Shown: in pieces, positions 18,703 through 26,848 of the stretch
Layout: every line of letters begins with the position of its first letter
Numbering within the stretch: the first letter of the stretch is position 1
NCBI RefSeq assembly: GCF_000213575.1
Contig: NZ_GL892004.1
Coordinates: 1 to 64,000, forward strand
Reading direction: 5' to 3'
DNA length: 64,000 nucleotides
DNA from: Dysgonomonas mossii DSM 22836
GTDB taxonomy: Bacteria; Bacteroidota; Bacteroidia; Bacteroidales; Dysgonomonadaceae
Position numbers and translations under genes: made by a program
The notes under the pieces: generated by a model
Database searches by the model: none
What the model was told of the DNA's origin: nothing
The model's input: the letters and a program-made list of their open reading frames with translations, nothing else

Positions 18703-19167
18703 TCAGAATGGTAGATCGTCCTCCTCTCCCATCATTGGAGGGGTTTGATACCCTGTATTCTCAGTCGGTGTGTTATCCGAACCATACCCCGTAGGTGAAC
18801 CATAGCCGGCAGGAGAATCTCCGCCTTCACGCTTACGGCTTCCCAGTAGTTCAAGATTGTCTGCATATATCTCATTAACGTAACGTTTTACTCCATTGGC
18901 ATCATCGTAAGTACGCGAACGAATTTTTCCTTCAACATACACCTGAGTGCCTTTCCTCACAAACTGTTCTGCTACTTTAGCTAAGCCTCGCCAGCAGACA
19001 ATATTATGCCACTCTGTACGGTCAGGTATCTGAGTTCCATTTGCAGCGGTGTAGCCTCTTTCGGTAGTAGCCAAGGTAAAGTTTGCAACAACGCTCCCGT
19101 TATCAAAATATTTTACATCAGGGTCTTTCCCTACATTTCCTACAAGTATTACTTTATTTATCGACAT
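18703..19167 (-). CDS. ssb: Single-stranded DNA-binding protein
   Basis: A 154-residue SSB that coats single-stranded DNA in replication, repair and recombination. The OB fold occupies residues 1-110 (MSINKVILVGNVGKDP at the start, then TEWHNIVCWRGLAKVAEQFV and GTQVYVEGKIRSRTY). A flexible Gly/Pro/Ser/Thr linker follows, and the acidic partner-binding tip EEDDLPF ends the protein. It is next to gldD, a typical Bacteroidota neighbourhood. Confidence 0.97.
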   Translation of the reverse strand: MSINKVILVGNVGKDPDVKYFDNGSVVANFTLATTERGYTAANGTQIPDRTEWHNIVCWRGLAKVAEQFVRKGTQVYVEGKIRSRTYDDANGVKRYVNEIYADNLELLGSRKREGGDSPAGYGSPTGYGSDNTPTENTGYQTPPMMGEEDDLPF

Positions 19168-19233
19168 ATTCTAAAATATTTTTTAACTATAGATACACAA
19201 ATATAGAAAAAAAAATTGCTTGTTGCTATTTGA

Positions 19234-19749
19234 TTATTCTTCTTTCGGTTTGCCAACCGATACTATTTTTTGAAGAAATAAAGAATTGGGTATTATAATT
19301 TGTTCTCCATCCATTGTTCTGAGGTATGTATGGAAAGTAAGCACATTTTCTATTATAGCCTCTATCGGTGTATCCTTATCGAGGATATGTATCTTATCTC
19401 CTATTCTGAACGGCATAGAAAAGAAAATTATAATGCCTGCCGTAATATTGCTCAATATAGACCATTGCGCAAATAAGGCAACCCCAATAACGGCAAATAT
19501 CGAAGAAACAGCAACCAACATATTCTGAGGTTGTACTCCCCATATAATTGCAAGTGCAACAACACAAACAAAATTAATAAGTATATTAATTACCTGTATT
19601 ATCTGAAATATTCGGGCTTCAGCCTTTAAGGTTAGTTGCCCATATTTTATTATTATCTTTCTTGATACATATTTAGATAGTGGCGTTAGTAATATAATAA
19701 AAACTGACGCTATAATTTGAGGTAAATACTCTTCTACAACTTCAATCAT
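19234..19749 (-). CDS. Small MscS-type mechanosensitive channel
   Basis: A 171-residue inner-membrane protein of the MscS family, which opens under membrane tension to release solutes. It has three hydrophobic segments (about 8-28, 55-75, 78-115); the last is the pore helix region ending NITAGIIIFFSMPFRIGDKI, the typical entry to the beta domain. The protein ends after the beta domain (IENVLTFHTYLRTMDGEQIIIPNSLF) and lacks the large C-terminal vestibule of E. coli MscS (286 residues). It stands alone between the sigma-factor operon and ssb. Confidence 0.85.
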   Translation of the reverse strand: MIEVVEEYLPQIIASVFIILLTPLSKYVSRKIIIKYGQLTLKAEARIFQIIQVINILINFVCVVALAIIWGVQPQNMLVAVSSIFAVIGVALFAQWSILSNITAGIIIFFSMPFRIGDKIHILDKDTPIEAIIENVLTFHTYLRTMDGEQIIIPNSLFLQKIVSVGKPKEE

Positions 19750-19792
19750 TCGTTATCGTTTTTTTAATATTAATATAAAAATTATTTATAAC

Positions 19793-19820
19793 AAAAAAGC
19801 ACAACTTTTGATTGTTGTGC
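19793..19820 (-). terminator. Intrinsic terminator after the sigma/anti-sigma operon
   Basis: GCACAAC (19799-19805) and GTTGTGC (19814-19820) pair. Read on the minus strand the hairpin is followed by TTTTTTGTTATAAATAATTTTT. It lies 30 nt beyond the stop of the 19850 lipoprotein gene and so marks the end of the three-gene unit. Confidence 0.85.
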
Positions 19821-19849
19821 CTTCTCATATATTTCATTGTATACTTTTA

Positions 19850-20671
19850 TCAAGATGCTGAGTCAAAGTATAGGAGATATTTGGCAGATGAGTCGGTGTT
19901 CCAATTACCATCTAATGTTTCTTTTACAACATTTTGGCCATTTTCTGTCACGGTCTTGTTATAACGGAATTTTATAGGGATAGAAACACTTTTTTCATTA
20001 TTGAAGCTGAATTTTCCGCTCTGATATTGGAAGTATGATCTTAGTTGTGACATTTTCGCTACATACAATATAGGTCTACTACCTAGAGCTCCATTACCTT
20101 CAAGCCTTTTTCCAAATCTAACATCAATAATTATCTTATTATTTCCTATTTCTTGAACTACTCCATTGACTTCTTCTTTTTGATTAGAAGGGTCATAATA
20201 AAAATACATATCTGCAACAGTGCCTTCTTTCAATTCAGCCTGAGCTCCAAAAACCCATCCGTCTCCAAAAAAATCTTTTATCGGATAAGGAAATGGAGAA
20301 GTGAATATTGTTGGGTTAAAGTCATCCACTCTATCTGGAGCTTTAACGGCTACACTGGTTTGTTCTATTCTAACCAAAGGTTCACCATAATCTGCTCCTT
20401 GATAAATCCCATTACCTAATGATTGCGAAGTATTTATAGAATAGCCCATAGTGTAATACTGTCCTTCTATAGTATTCGACGCATTTACCTGATCTGTTAC
20501 GATCCATGTTCTGTAACTTGCTACAGCAGCAACTTTCATACCGTCTTTGGTGGTTACAAAAACATAGTCATTGTTAATATTTATCTTATTGTCGCTGTCT
20601 CCAAGGCAAGAAGAAAATAAAAGCCCTACAGCAAATACCCCACAGATCAATTTTAGTATTGATGTTTTCAT
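19850..20671 (-). CDS. Unknown lipoprotein of the sigma-factor operon (possibly NigD-like)
   Basis: A 273-residue lipoprotein: the signal MKTSILKLICGVFAVGLLFSS ends at Cys22 in a clear lipobox, followed by an Asp/Asn-rich start (CLGDSDNK). The mature protein is mostly beta strand with many aromatic residues. The general look recalls NigD-like Bacteroidales lipoproteins, but I cannot confirm the family. It is the third gene of a unit with the ECF sigma factor and the barrel protein, 25 nt after the latter, and a terminator follows. It may act as an outer-membrane partner of the barrel protein; that is inference from position. Confidence 0.72.
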   Translation of the reverse strand: MKTSILKLICGVFAVGLLFSSCLGDSDNKININNDYVFVTTKDGMKVAAVASYRTWIVTDQVNASNTIEGQYYTMGYSINTSQSLGNGIYQGADYGEPLVRIEQTSVAVKAPDRVDDFNPTIFTSPFPYPIKDFFGDGWVFGAQAELKEGTVADMYFYYDPSNQKEEVNGVVQEIGNNKIIIDVRFGKRLEGNGALGSRPILYVAKMSQLRSYFQYQSGKFSFNNEKSVSIPIKFRYNKTVTENGQNVVKETLDGNWNTDSSAKYLLYFDSAS

Positions 20672-20696
20672 GTTTTAAATTAATTATTCGTAAATA

Positions 20697-21962
20697 TTAA
20701 AAATCGAACTTAACACCCAGATTAAAATCCAATTGAATTTTTCGATCTGAGTATATTGTGGAGTACTTATTTCCGGCATCAAAATAATAAGCACCTCCAA
20801 TCGTTCCGTAAAGATACAATTTTTTATAAATAGGATATGCACCTCCTATCCCTACATTTGCAGAAAATTGAGGATTAGCCTGTTTTATTGATTCTTTTAT
20901 ATAGTATGGCTCTGAATAATACAGATCTCGAGGGAGCCCCATAACAATAAGGGTAGATTCTGTATACGCTATCTTACTTTCATACTGCCCCTTAATATCT
21001 TTTTGCACCATCCCTCCGGCAGATAAATAAAATTTAGCCTTACCCAGTTCATAGAATTTATAATTCAACGTTAATGGTACCCCCAAATAATGGAAGTATT
21101 GATTCTCTCGAATATTAAAGGCACTATTTGACGTTATCTTAGAAGAAAGATAAGTGTATACAATACCCGTTTCTAAAGACAAATTAGGAGTAATACTTTT
21201 AGAAACCTTCAATCCGAATGAAATTGGCAAGTTATGTTGTAATTTAAATTCTTTATTTTCTTTAGCAAGGGCATCATTGAAAAATTTGCCTCTGGTAGGA
21301 TAAGAGAATAATAAGCGCCCCCCATTTTGATTGATATTCTGACCAAATAATGCAGAGTTAGTAGACAGTCCGACAGAAAGACCTGAACCCGAATTCTTCT
21401 TCGGTAGCAATCTCACTTCTTTATGATCCCCGCTACTGCGCAAAGACTTCTCTTTTGCCACATCTTCTTTCTTTTCGGGTTTACCCGATTCTTTCTGCGG
21501 CTGCTGTGAAGAAGTTGAAACCTGCACATCAACAACTGCTTTCTTCTCCTGTTGTAGCTCGGCCCTTGCTATAATAGGTCTTATCGCAGGTCGTGGAGAA
21601 ATCACGATCGTTGTATCATCAAGCTTGATTGTATCCTGAATAGCTTCTTCTATTGTAGCTACTTTTGGCTCTTCGGGTACAACCAAATTACTCCCTTTTG
21701 GGATAAGCAGTACACCGGTAACAACTGCCGCAGCAACACCTACTGTTATCAATGCAGTCTTTATTAGAGAGACCTTAGAGGCTGTTGCAACAGAAGAACC
21801 CGAAGAAGAAGAGGAGCTGGACGCAGAAGATGGGTCAGCAGGTGCTGCCTGCTGAGACAAAAGCTGATCTAACCCACCCCATAGGGATGCAGGCACTTCC
21901 GGCTCAAAGTCTTTCAACTTTGAGGAGAATAGATCCTTTATTTTGTCTTTATCTTCTATCAT
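20697..21962 (-). CDS. Anti-sigma-like N-terminus fused to an outer-membrane beta-barrel
   Basis: A 421-residue protein in four parts. Residues 1-40 are a charged cytoplasmic-type segment (IKDLFSSKLKDFEPEVPASL) like the N-termini of Bacteroidota proteins encoded after ECF sigma genes. A Ser/Ala-rich stretch is followed by one inner-membrane helix at about 65-88 (LIKTALITVGVAAAVVTGVL). A Lys/Glu/Pro/Ser-rich linker spans about 95-190. The C-terminal part (about 195-421) has alternating beta strands and ends in LGVKFDF with a terminal Phe, as in outer-membrane barrels of the PorT/OmpW-like class. The start is 2 nt after the sigma gene stop, so translation is probably coupled. An anti-sigma role is inferred from position and layout. 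Confidence 0.75.
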   Translation of the reverse strand: MIEDKDKIKDLFSSKLKDFEPEVPASLWGGLDQLLSQQAAPADPSSASSSSSSSGSSVATASKVSLIKTALITVGVAAAVVTGVLLIPKGSNLVVPEEPKVATIEEAIQDTIKLDDTTIVISPRPAIRPIIARAELQQEKKAVVDVQVSTSSQQPQKESGKPEKKEDVAKEKSLRSSGDHKEVRLLPKKNSGSGLSVGLSTNSALFGQNINQNGGRLLFSYPTRGKFFNDALAKENKEFKLQHNLPISFGLKVSKSITPNLSLETGIVYTYLSSKITSNSAFNIRENQYFHYLGVPLTLNYKFYELGKAKFYLSAGGMVQKDIKGQYESKIAYTESTLIVMGLPRDLYYSEPYYIKESIKQANPQFSANVGIGGAYPIYKKLYLYGTIGGAYYFDAGNKYSTIYSDRKIQLDFNLGVKFDF

Positions 21963-21964
21963 CT

Positions 21965-22513
21965 TTACACTCTCTCGTTTACATATTTTTTTACCCTATC
22001 CTGCAATATTTGCCTGGCCCTCACATACTGTGAGCGAGAAGTTCCTTCACTTATACCAAGCATATCAGCAATTTCTTTATGGGAGTAATCTTCTATAGCA
22101 TACAAATTAAAAACAGTAGAGTAACCTTTCGGCAATTCTTGTACCATTTTCAATAGTTCCGTTTCCGATATCCTGTACATTTGATCGTCTTCTGTTGATT
22201 CATCAACGACCTCCGGGAGATTTTGGATATCCTCAGAAGAATGAAATATCGACTTTTTCTTTCTTAAGTTTTCTAAAGCAAGGTTTATAAATACGCGTTT
22301 CATCCATCCTTCAAAAGAACCTCTTTCCTGATATGAACCGATATTTGAAAAAACTTTCATGAAGCCATCCTGTAAAAGATCCTGCGCAGCATCCTGATCC
22401 GAACTATAACGGAGACATATGCTATACATCTTACGTGCATACGTTTCGTAGAGCATTTTTTGTGCGTCTCGCTTTTGTTCTTTACAGCCTGCTATCATTT
22501 GCAGTTCATTCAT
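21965..22513 (-). CDS. ECF-type RNA polymerase sigma factor
   Basis: A 182-residue sigma-70 family protein of the extracytoplasmic-function class, which directs RNA polymerase to a small regulon. Region 2 (about 22-90) shows DAAQDLLQDGFMKVFSNIG and GSFEGWMKRVFINLALENLRKK; region 4 (about 125-178) has the helix-turn-helix HKEIADMLGISEGTSRSQYVRARQIL. It is the first gene of the sigma > barrel protein > lipoprotein unit; 119 nt upstream separate it from exbD. Its target genes cannot be told from this window, but control of its own operon is usual. Confidence 0.93.
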   Translation of the reverse strand: MNELQMIAGCKEQKRDAQKMLYETYARKMYSICLRYSSDQDAAQDLLQDGFMKVFSNIGSYQERGSFEGWMKRVFINLALENLRKKKSIFHSSEDIQNLPEVVDESTEDDQMYRISETELLKMVQELPKGYSTVFNLYAIEDYSHKEIADMLGISEGTSRSQYVRARQILQDRVKKYVNERV

Positions 22514-22632
22514 ATTGGCTAAGCCTCACTTTAAAGATGCATTTTTTGTGGAAGTGTTGCATCTGTCAGTGATAAAAATAATTATACCACCTCTTTTTTT
22601 AACTTTATAATATAAAGATTATTAAGTATAAA

Positions 22633-23052
22633 TCATTCAGGTTTTTGAGTGAAAAGAACCATCTTGACCTGAAGTTTATTTCCTATATCTATAACATCTA
22701 CAACATCCTGTAAGCTCAACGACTTATCGGCTTGTAGCAAAACGTTCATCTCTACATTTGGGTTGTCAGTCTTCTCTTTTGCCAGAACTGAACCCAGTGC
22801 AGACTCTAATTCACTTTTCTGTAGTTCTTTGTCATCAATGTAATATCGTAGATCTTTTGTTATGATCACGTTTATATTTTTCTTTGTCACCACCTTTTCC
22901 GAGGTTGCGGCATTGGGAAGTAGCACCCTGATGGCAGCAGGTGTCACCATCGTGGATATAATAAGAAAGAATAATAATAAAAAGAACATTATATCATTCA
23001 ATGATGCAGTATATACCTCGGCTGTTCTTGTTTTTCTTCGTTCTATCTTCAT
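22633..23052 (-). CDS. exbD: ExbD/TolR-type biopolymer transport protein
   Basis: A 139-residue ExbD/TolR family protein. The single helix (about residues 19-40) carries the essential Asp in SLNDIMFFLLLFFLIIS, followed by a short periplasmic domain with the usual beta-alpha pattern ending in KLQVKMVLFTQ. It lies 31 nt after the exbB/tolQ gene and together they should make the proton-driven motor. Whether the partner is TonB or Tol-Pal cannot be told. Confidence 0.9.
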   Translation of the reverse strand: MKIERRKTRTAEVYTASLNDIMFFLLLFFLIISTMVTPAAIRVLLPNAATSEKVVTKKNINVIITKDLRYYIDDKELQKSELESALGSVLAKEKTDNPNVEMNVLLQADKSLSLQDVVDVIDIGNKLQVKMVLFTQKPE

Positions 23053-23083
23053 TTCTGTTCAATGTCTTTACTCAAAACAAATA

Positions 23084-23791
23084 TTACGCTACTATTGTTC
23101 CCTTCTTATATGCACGTATAGCTTTAAGCACTTCGTTTGAGTCTTTATCTATATTTACTACTACTTTATCAATACGTCCATTGAGTATATAGTAGCCTGA
23201 ATATGCAACAATACCTACCAACAAACCGGCTGCCGAACATATCATTTTCTGATACAATCCGGTAGAGATAGTATCAATAGCGAGATCATTTGTTCGTGCA
23301 ATATCATAAAATATCTTTATAACTCCAAATATTGTTCCTAAAAATCCGAGCATAGGTGCAATAGAAGCGGTAATTCCCAGCCAGTTCATTTGGTTTTCAA
23401 GGATATTTACCTGTTGGCGTGCTTCAACCTCCATTGCTTCTTCTATCTCTTTTTCGCTCAATTCAAATTCTTTCAATCCGGCTGCAATAACTTTCGCCGA
23501 AGCATAAGGACGTTCTATACAGAATTTCAAGGCCTTATCTATCTTACCCTCATTCACCAACTCAATAACGCGAGACAGCCAAATAGAGTCTTTCTTTCCC
23601 AAACGACTTATTACAAGCCACTTGTTTATTATAACATAAATGGAGAGTAACGATAGAAGAAATATAGGTAGAAGTACCCATCCCCCTTTCAAGACAAGAC
23701 TAAGATAAGTTTCTTCAGGTGCAGTCTGTGCAGCTTGATCTGCCATTTCGATCACGGGGCTTGCTGCTTGTAGTAAAATGAATAAATTCAT
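23084..23791 (-). CDS. exbB: MotA/TolQ/ExbB-type proton channel
   Basis: A 235-residue inner-membrane protein with three hydrophobic segments: about 30-52 (GWVLLPIFLLSLLSIYVII), 137-163 (GITASIAPMLGFLGTIFGVI) and 175-200 (TGLYQKMICSAAGLLVGIVAY). The last two carry the small-residue and Thr/Ser motifs that form the proton path in this family. It is co-transcribed with exbD (31-nt gap). It lies just past the nuo operon terminator and before the sigma-factor unit. It could also be called TolQ; the sequence alone does not decide. Confidence 0.9.
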   Translation of the reverse strand: MNLFILLQAASPVIEMADQAAQTAPEETYLSLVLKGGWVLLPIFLLSLLSIYVIINKWLVISRLGKKDSIWLSRVIELVNEGKIDKALKFCIERPYASAKVIAAGLKEFELSEKEIEEAMEVEARQQVNILENQMNWLGITASIAPMLGFLGTIFGVIKIFYDIARTNDLAIDTISTGLYQKMICSAAGLLVGIVAYSGYYILNGRIDKVVVNIDKDSNEVLKAIRAYKKGTIVA

Positions 23792-23814
23792 ATATATTGA
23801 TTCCTTATTATTAC

Positions 23815-23859
23815 ATAAAATTCGACAGAAGTCCCAAAGATAAGGCCTTCTGTCGAATT
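23815..23859 (-). terminator. Intrinsic terminator after the nuo operon
   Basis: AATTCGACAGAAG (23819-23831) and CTTCTGTCGAATT (23847-23859) make a perfect 13-bp stem with a 15-nt loop. The T-tract on the minus side is modest (AATTTTATG). It lies 22 nt after the nuoN stop and before exbB. Confidence 0.78.
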
Positions 23860-23880
23860 ATTTTTATTCTTTAATATTCT

Positions 23881-25305
23881 TTAATATATACCAAAGCTAA
23901 CGTGTGCTATATACTCATAGAAGTAACTTACTACACCTACGGCAAAAATACCGATCATTGATATTACTAAAGAGGCTTTCATATACTTATCTGTATCTAG
24001 CGATTCGATAGGAGAATCTGCCTTTTTTATAAACATTGCCTTCACTACCAACAAATAGTAGAAGAGTGATATAACAGTATTGAGGAACGCTAAGAAAACC
24101 AACAAAGTGTGTCCTTGTTCCATAGCTGCCATAAAGACAAACAGCTTACTGAAAAATCCTGCGGCAAATGGAATTCCTCCAAGAGAGAACATGGCGATCA
24201 TCATAGCCAATGCTAATTTCGGATTTGAATAATACAATCCGTTATAGTCGTCCATATTCACTTTACCTGTTTTATCTTCCACTGCTGAAATAACGCCAAA
24301 GGCTGCAAGGTTGGAAAAGACATAAACAAATACGTAAAATATAGTTGCTGCCATACCTGCCGATGTCCCGGTAAATACACTCAGCATAATATATCCTGCC
24401 TGCGAAATAGATGAGAAGGCAAGGAAGCGTTTCATGTTTTTCTGACGAAGAGCAAACAAGTTACCAACAGTAATGGTAACAAGGATTACAATCCATATTA
24501 TATTTTGCCATACATCCTGCAATGCCGGGAATACCTTAAACAAGATAGTCATAAGAGCAAATACAGCCGCTCCTTTCGATATGGTAGATAAATATAAAGT
24601 CACATTAGTAGGTGCTCCCTGATATGTGTCCGGTGCCCAAAGATGGAAAGGAACCAAAGATATCTTGAAGAACAATCCACTCATAACAAAAACCATTGCC
24701 ATAACCACGAGTGGTGTAGAGTAGATGTTTGCAGCTATATCTGTATAATAAAGAGTTCCGCAAGCTCCGTATAGGAAAGACAATCCGAATGTCATGATCG
24801 CTGAAGAGAATATAGCATTAAAGATATATTTTGCTCCGGCTTCGGCCGATTCTTTTTTATATTTATTAAAAGCAACTAAAGCTGCGATAGGCAGAGATGC
24901 TGTTTCGAGTCCGATGTAGAATAACAAGAAGTTTCCTGAAGATATCATCAAGTACATCCCAATCAGAGTAAGAGTTGTGAGCATAAAAAACTCTCCTCGT
25001 TTCAATATCGAATCGGGTTTCTTAAGCCATGAGTTTGCTTGCAAGAAAATAAGGAAGACGCCTATATTAAGAATATTCTTTATCGTAAGATAAGCAGGGC
25101 CTGTAACATACATTCCGGCAAAAGAGCTTCCGTCGTCTTTGATAAAGAAACAAAAAACTGTATGTATAAGAAATATGCCACAAGCTACCGGAAAATAATA
25201 TTTCTTAGCGTTGTCTGAAGCAAACAAATCATAACAAATGAGTAAGAGAAATACCACAATCAGTGATAGTTCATGCTTCATCAACAAATAATTACTTAAA
25301 TCCAT
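23881..25305 (-). CDS. nuoN: NADH-quinone oxidoreductase subunit N
   Basis: A 474-residue antiporter-like membrane subunit of complex I with about 13-14 hydrophobic segments, part of the proton-pumping arm. The conserved core includes FHLWAPDTYQGAPTNVTLYL and, further on, the KRFLAFSSISQAGYIML helix with a conserved Lys. Length is normal for NuoN. It is the last gene of the operon, 41 nt after nuoM, followed by a terminator. Confidence 0.95.
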   Translation of the reverse strand: MDLSNYLLMKHELSLIVVFLLLICYDLFASDNAKKYYFPVACGIFLIHTVFCFFIKDDGSSFAGMYVTGPAYLTIKNILNIGVFLIFLQANSWLKKPDSILKRGEFFMLTTLTLIGMYLMISSGNFLLFYIGLETASLPIAALVAFNKYKKESAEAGAKYIFNAIFSSAIMTFGLSFLYGACGTLYYTDIAANIYSTPLVVMAMVFVMSGLFFKISLVPFHLWAPDTYQGAPTNVTLYLSTISKGAAVFALMTILFKVFPALQDVWQNIIWIVILVTITVGNLFALRQKNMKRFLAFSSISQAGYIMLSVFTGTSAGMAATIFYVFVYVFSNLAAFGVISAVEDKTGKVNMDDYNGLYYSNPKLALAMMIAMFSLGGIPFAAGFFSKLFVFMAAMEQGHTLLVFLAFLNTVISLFYYLLVVKAMFIKKADSPIESLDTDKYMKASLVISMIGIFAVGVVSYFYEYIAHVSFGIY

Positions 25306-25346
25306 CTTTATATCTTAAAATTACAATGTTTACTATTTATCCTTAC

Positions 25347-26825
25347 TTATTTTATATATGCCAAACTTGCACTGATAAGATCGGAAATCCAACTCGGAAA
25401 CAATCCCATTCCGGCAACACAAACAATCAGCCCTACTGTAGCTACCTTTTCATGCCATACTGCATCTGTCAGCTCCAAGTGATGAGGATCTTGTACTGGT
25501 CCATATAAAATTTTTCCAACCACTTTCAATATATAAACTGCTGTTGCAACAATTGAAGAAACAGCAACAATCGTGAAAATACGATGGAAAAGATCGCTAT
25601 GCTGGAACGAACCTACAAAGATTGTCATCTCGGCGACGAATCCACTCAATCCGGGAAGCCCCAGAGAAGCCATACCCGCAATAACATAACACACGCTAAG
25701 GAATGGCATGATTTTCATGAGTCCTCCCATCTGTCTAATATCACGTGTATGAGTACGTCCGTATATCATACCTATCAGAGCAAAGAATAGGGCAGTCATC
25801 AATCCGTGTGAAAGCATCTGCATCACAGCACCTGTCATCGCAGTCTGATTCATCATCAATATTGCAAACAATACCAGTCCGCAGTGACTCACCGAAGAGT
25901 ATGCATTGATATATTTCAAGTCAGTTTGAGAAATAGCTCCCAGTGCCCCGTAGATAACACTGATACCTGTTAGTATAATGAATATCCATGAAAGCTCGTG
26001 AGCCGCTTCCGGCATCAGGCGCATTGCGATGCGGAAACATCCGTATCCCCCTAGTTTCATCAATACTCCGGCATGAAGCATAGACACAGCCGTAGGTGCC
26101 GATGCATGACCATCAGGAGACCATGTATGGAATGGGAAAAGTGCTCCCAATACTCCAAATCCTAAGAACGTAAGTGGAAATATCCAATATTGAGTAGCTA
26201 CAGGTATTGCATTGTTTGCAGCTACCTCTAGTATATTAAATGTATAATCTCCCGTTGTTGAGGAGTTGAAGTATATACCGAATATACCAACTGCAAGGAA
26301 AGCAGAGCCTCCCATCAACATCAGGGTAAGTTTCATTGCCGAATATTCTTTTCGTCCTGTTCCCCAAAGCCCGATAAGCAGATACATCGGAATCAAAGCA
26401 ATCTCATAGAAGAAGAACATGGTGAACATATCCAATGAGATAAAGAATCCATATACCCCCACCGAAAGTAAGGTCAACCACATAAAGAAATCTTTAGGCA
26501 GCGGATTCATATTCCATGATGCAAATGTTCCGGTAAATATAATAACAGCGGTAAGCAAAAGCATTAATACCGAAATACCATCAACACCGATAGCATAATG
26601 GATATTCAACGCCGCAAACCAAACCTTATCATAAGTAAACAACATCTCGGCTGTATTGCCGGCACTGCGTTCTGCATAGAACATAAAGAGTAAAGCAACA
26701 GCCAATACTATTTCAATGGCTGCACCGATTACCGCTACGGTACGGATTTGTTTAATGTTGCGGCATGGTATAAATGCTAACAACATCAACACAGGTACAA
26801 GAACAAATAATGAAAGAATATTCAT
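25347..26825 (-). CDS. nuoM: NADH-quinone oxidoreductase subunit M
   Basis: A 492-residue antiporter-like subunit of the complex I membrane arm with about 14 helices. Typical segments are YAIGVDGISVLMLLLTAVI, FFFYEIALIPMYLLIGLWG with the key Glu, FPFHTWSPDGHASAPTAVSM, and the LKYINAYSSVSHCGLVLF helix. It pumps protons across the inner membrane together with NuoL and NuoN. It starts 23 nt after nuoL. Confidence 0.96.
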   Translation of the reverse strand: MNILSLFVLVPVLMLLAFIPCRNIKQIRTVAVIGAAIEIVLAVALLFMFYAERSAGNTAEMLFTYDKVWFAALNIHYAIGVDGISVLMLLLTAVIIFTGTFASWNMNPLPKDFFMWLTLLSVGVYGFFISLDMFTMFFFYEIALIPMYLLIGLWGTGRKEYSAMKLTLMLMGGSAFLAVGIFGIYFNSSTTGDYTFNILEVAANNAIPVATQYWIFPLTFLGFGVLGALFPFHTWSPDGHASAPTAVSMLHAGVLMKLGGYGCFRIAMRLMPEAAHELSWIFIILTGISVIYGALGAISQTDLKYINAYSSVSHCGLVLFAILMMNQTAMTGAVMQMLSHGLMTALFFALIGMIYGRTHTRDIRQMGGLMKIMPFLSVCYVIAGMASLGLPGLSGFVAEMTIFVGSFQHSDLFHRIFTIVAVSSIVATAVYILKVVGKILYGPVQDPHHLELTDAVWHEKVATVGLIVCVAGMGLFPSWISDLISASLAYIK

Positions 26826-26848
26826 TGTTTTATATTTTAATCTTTATC

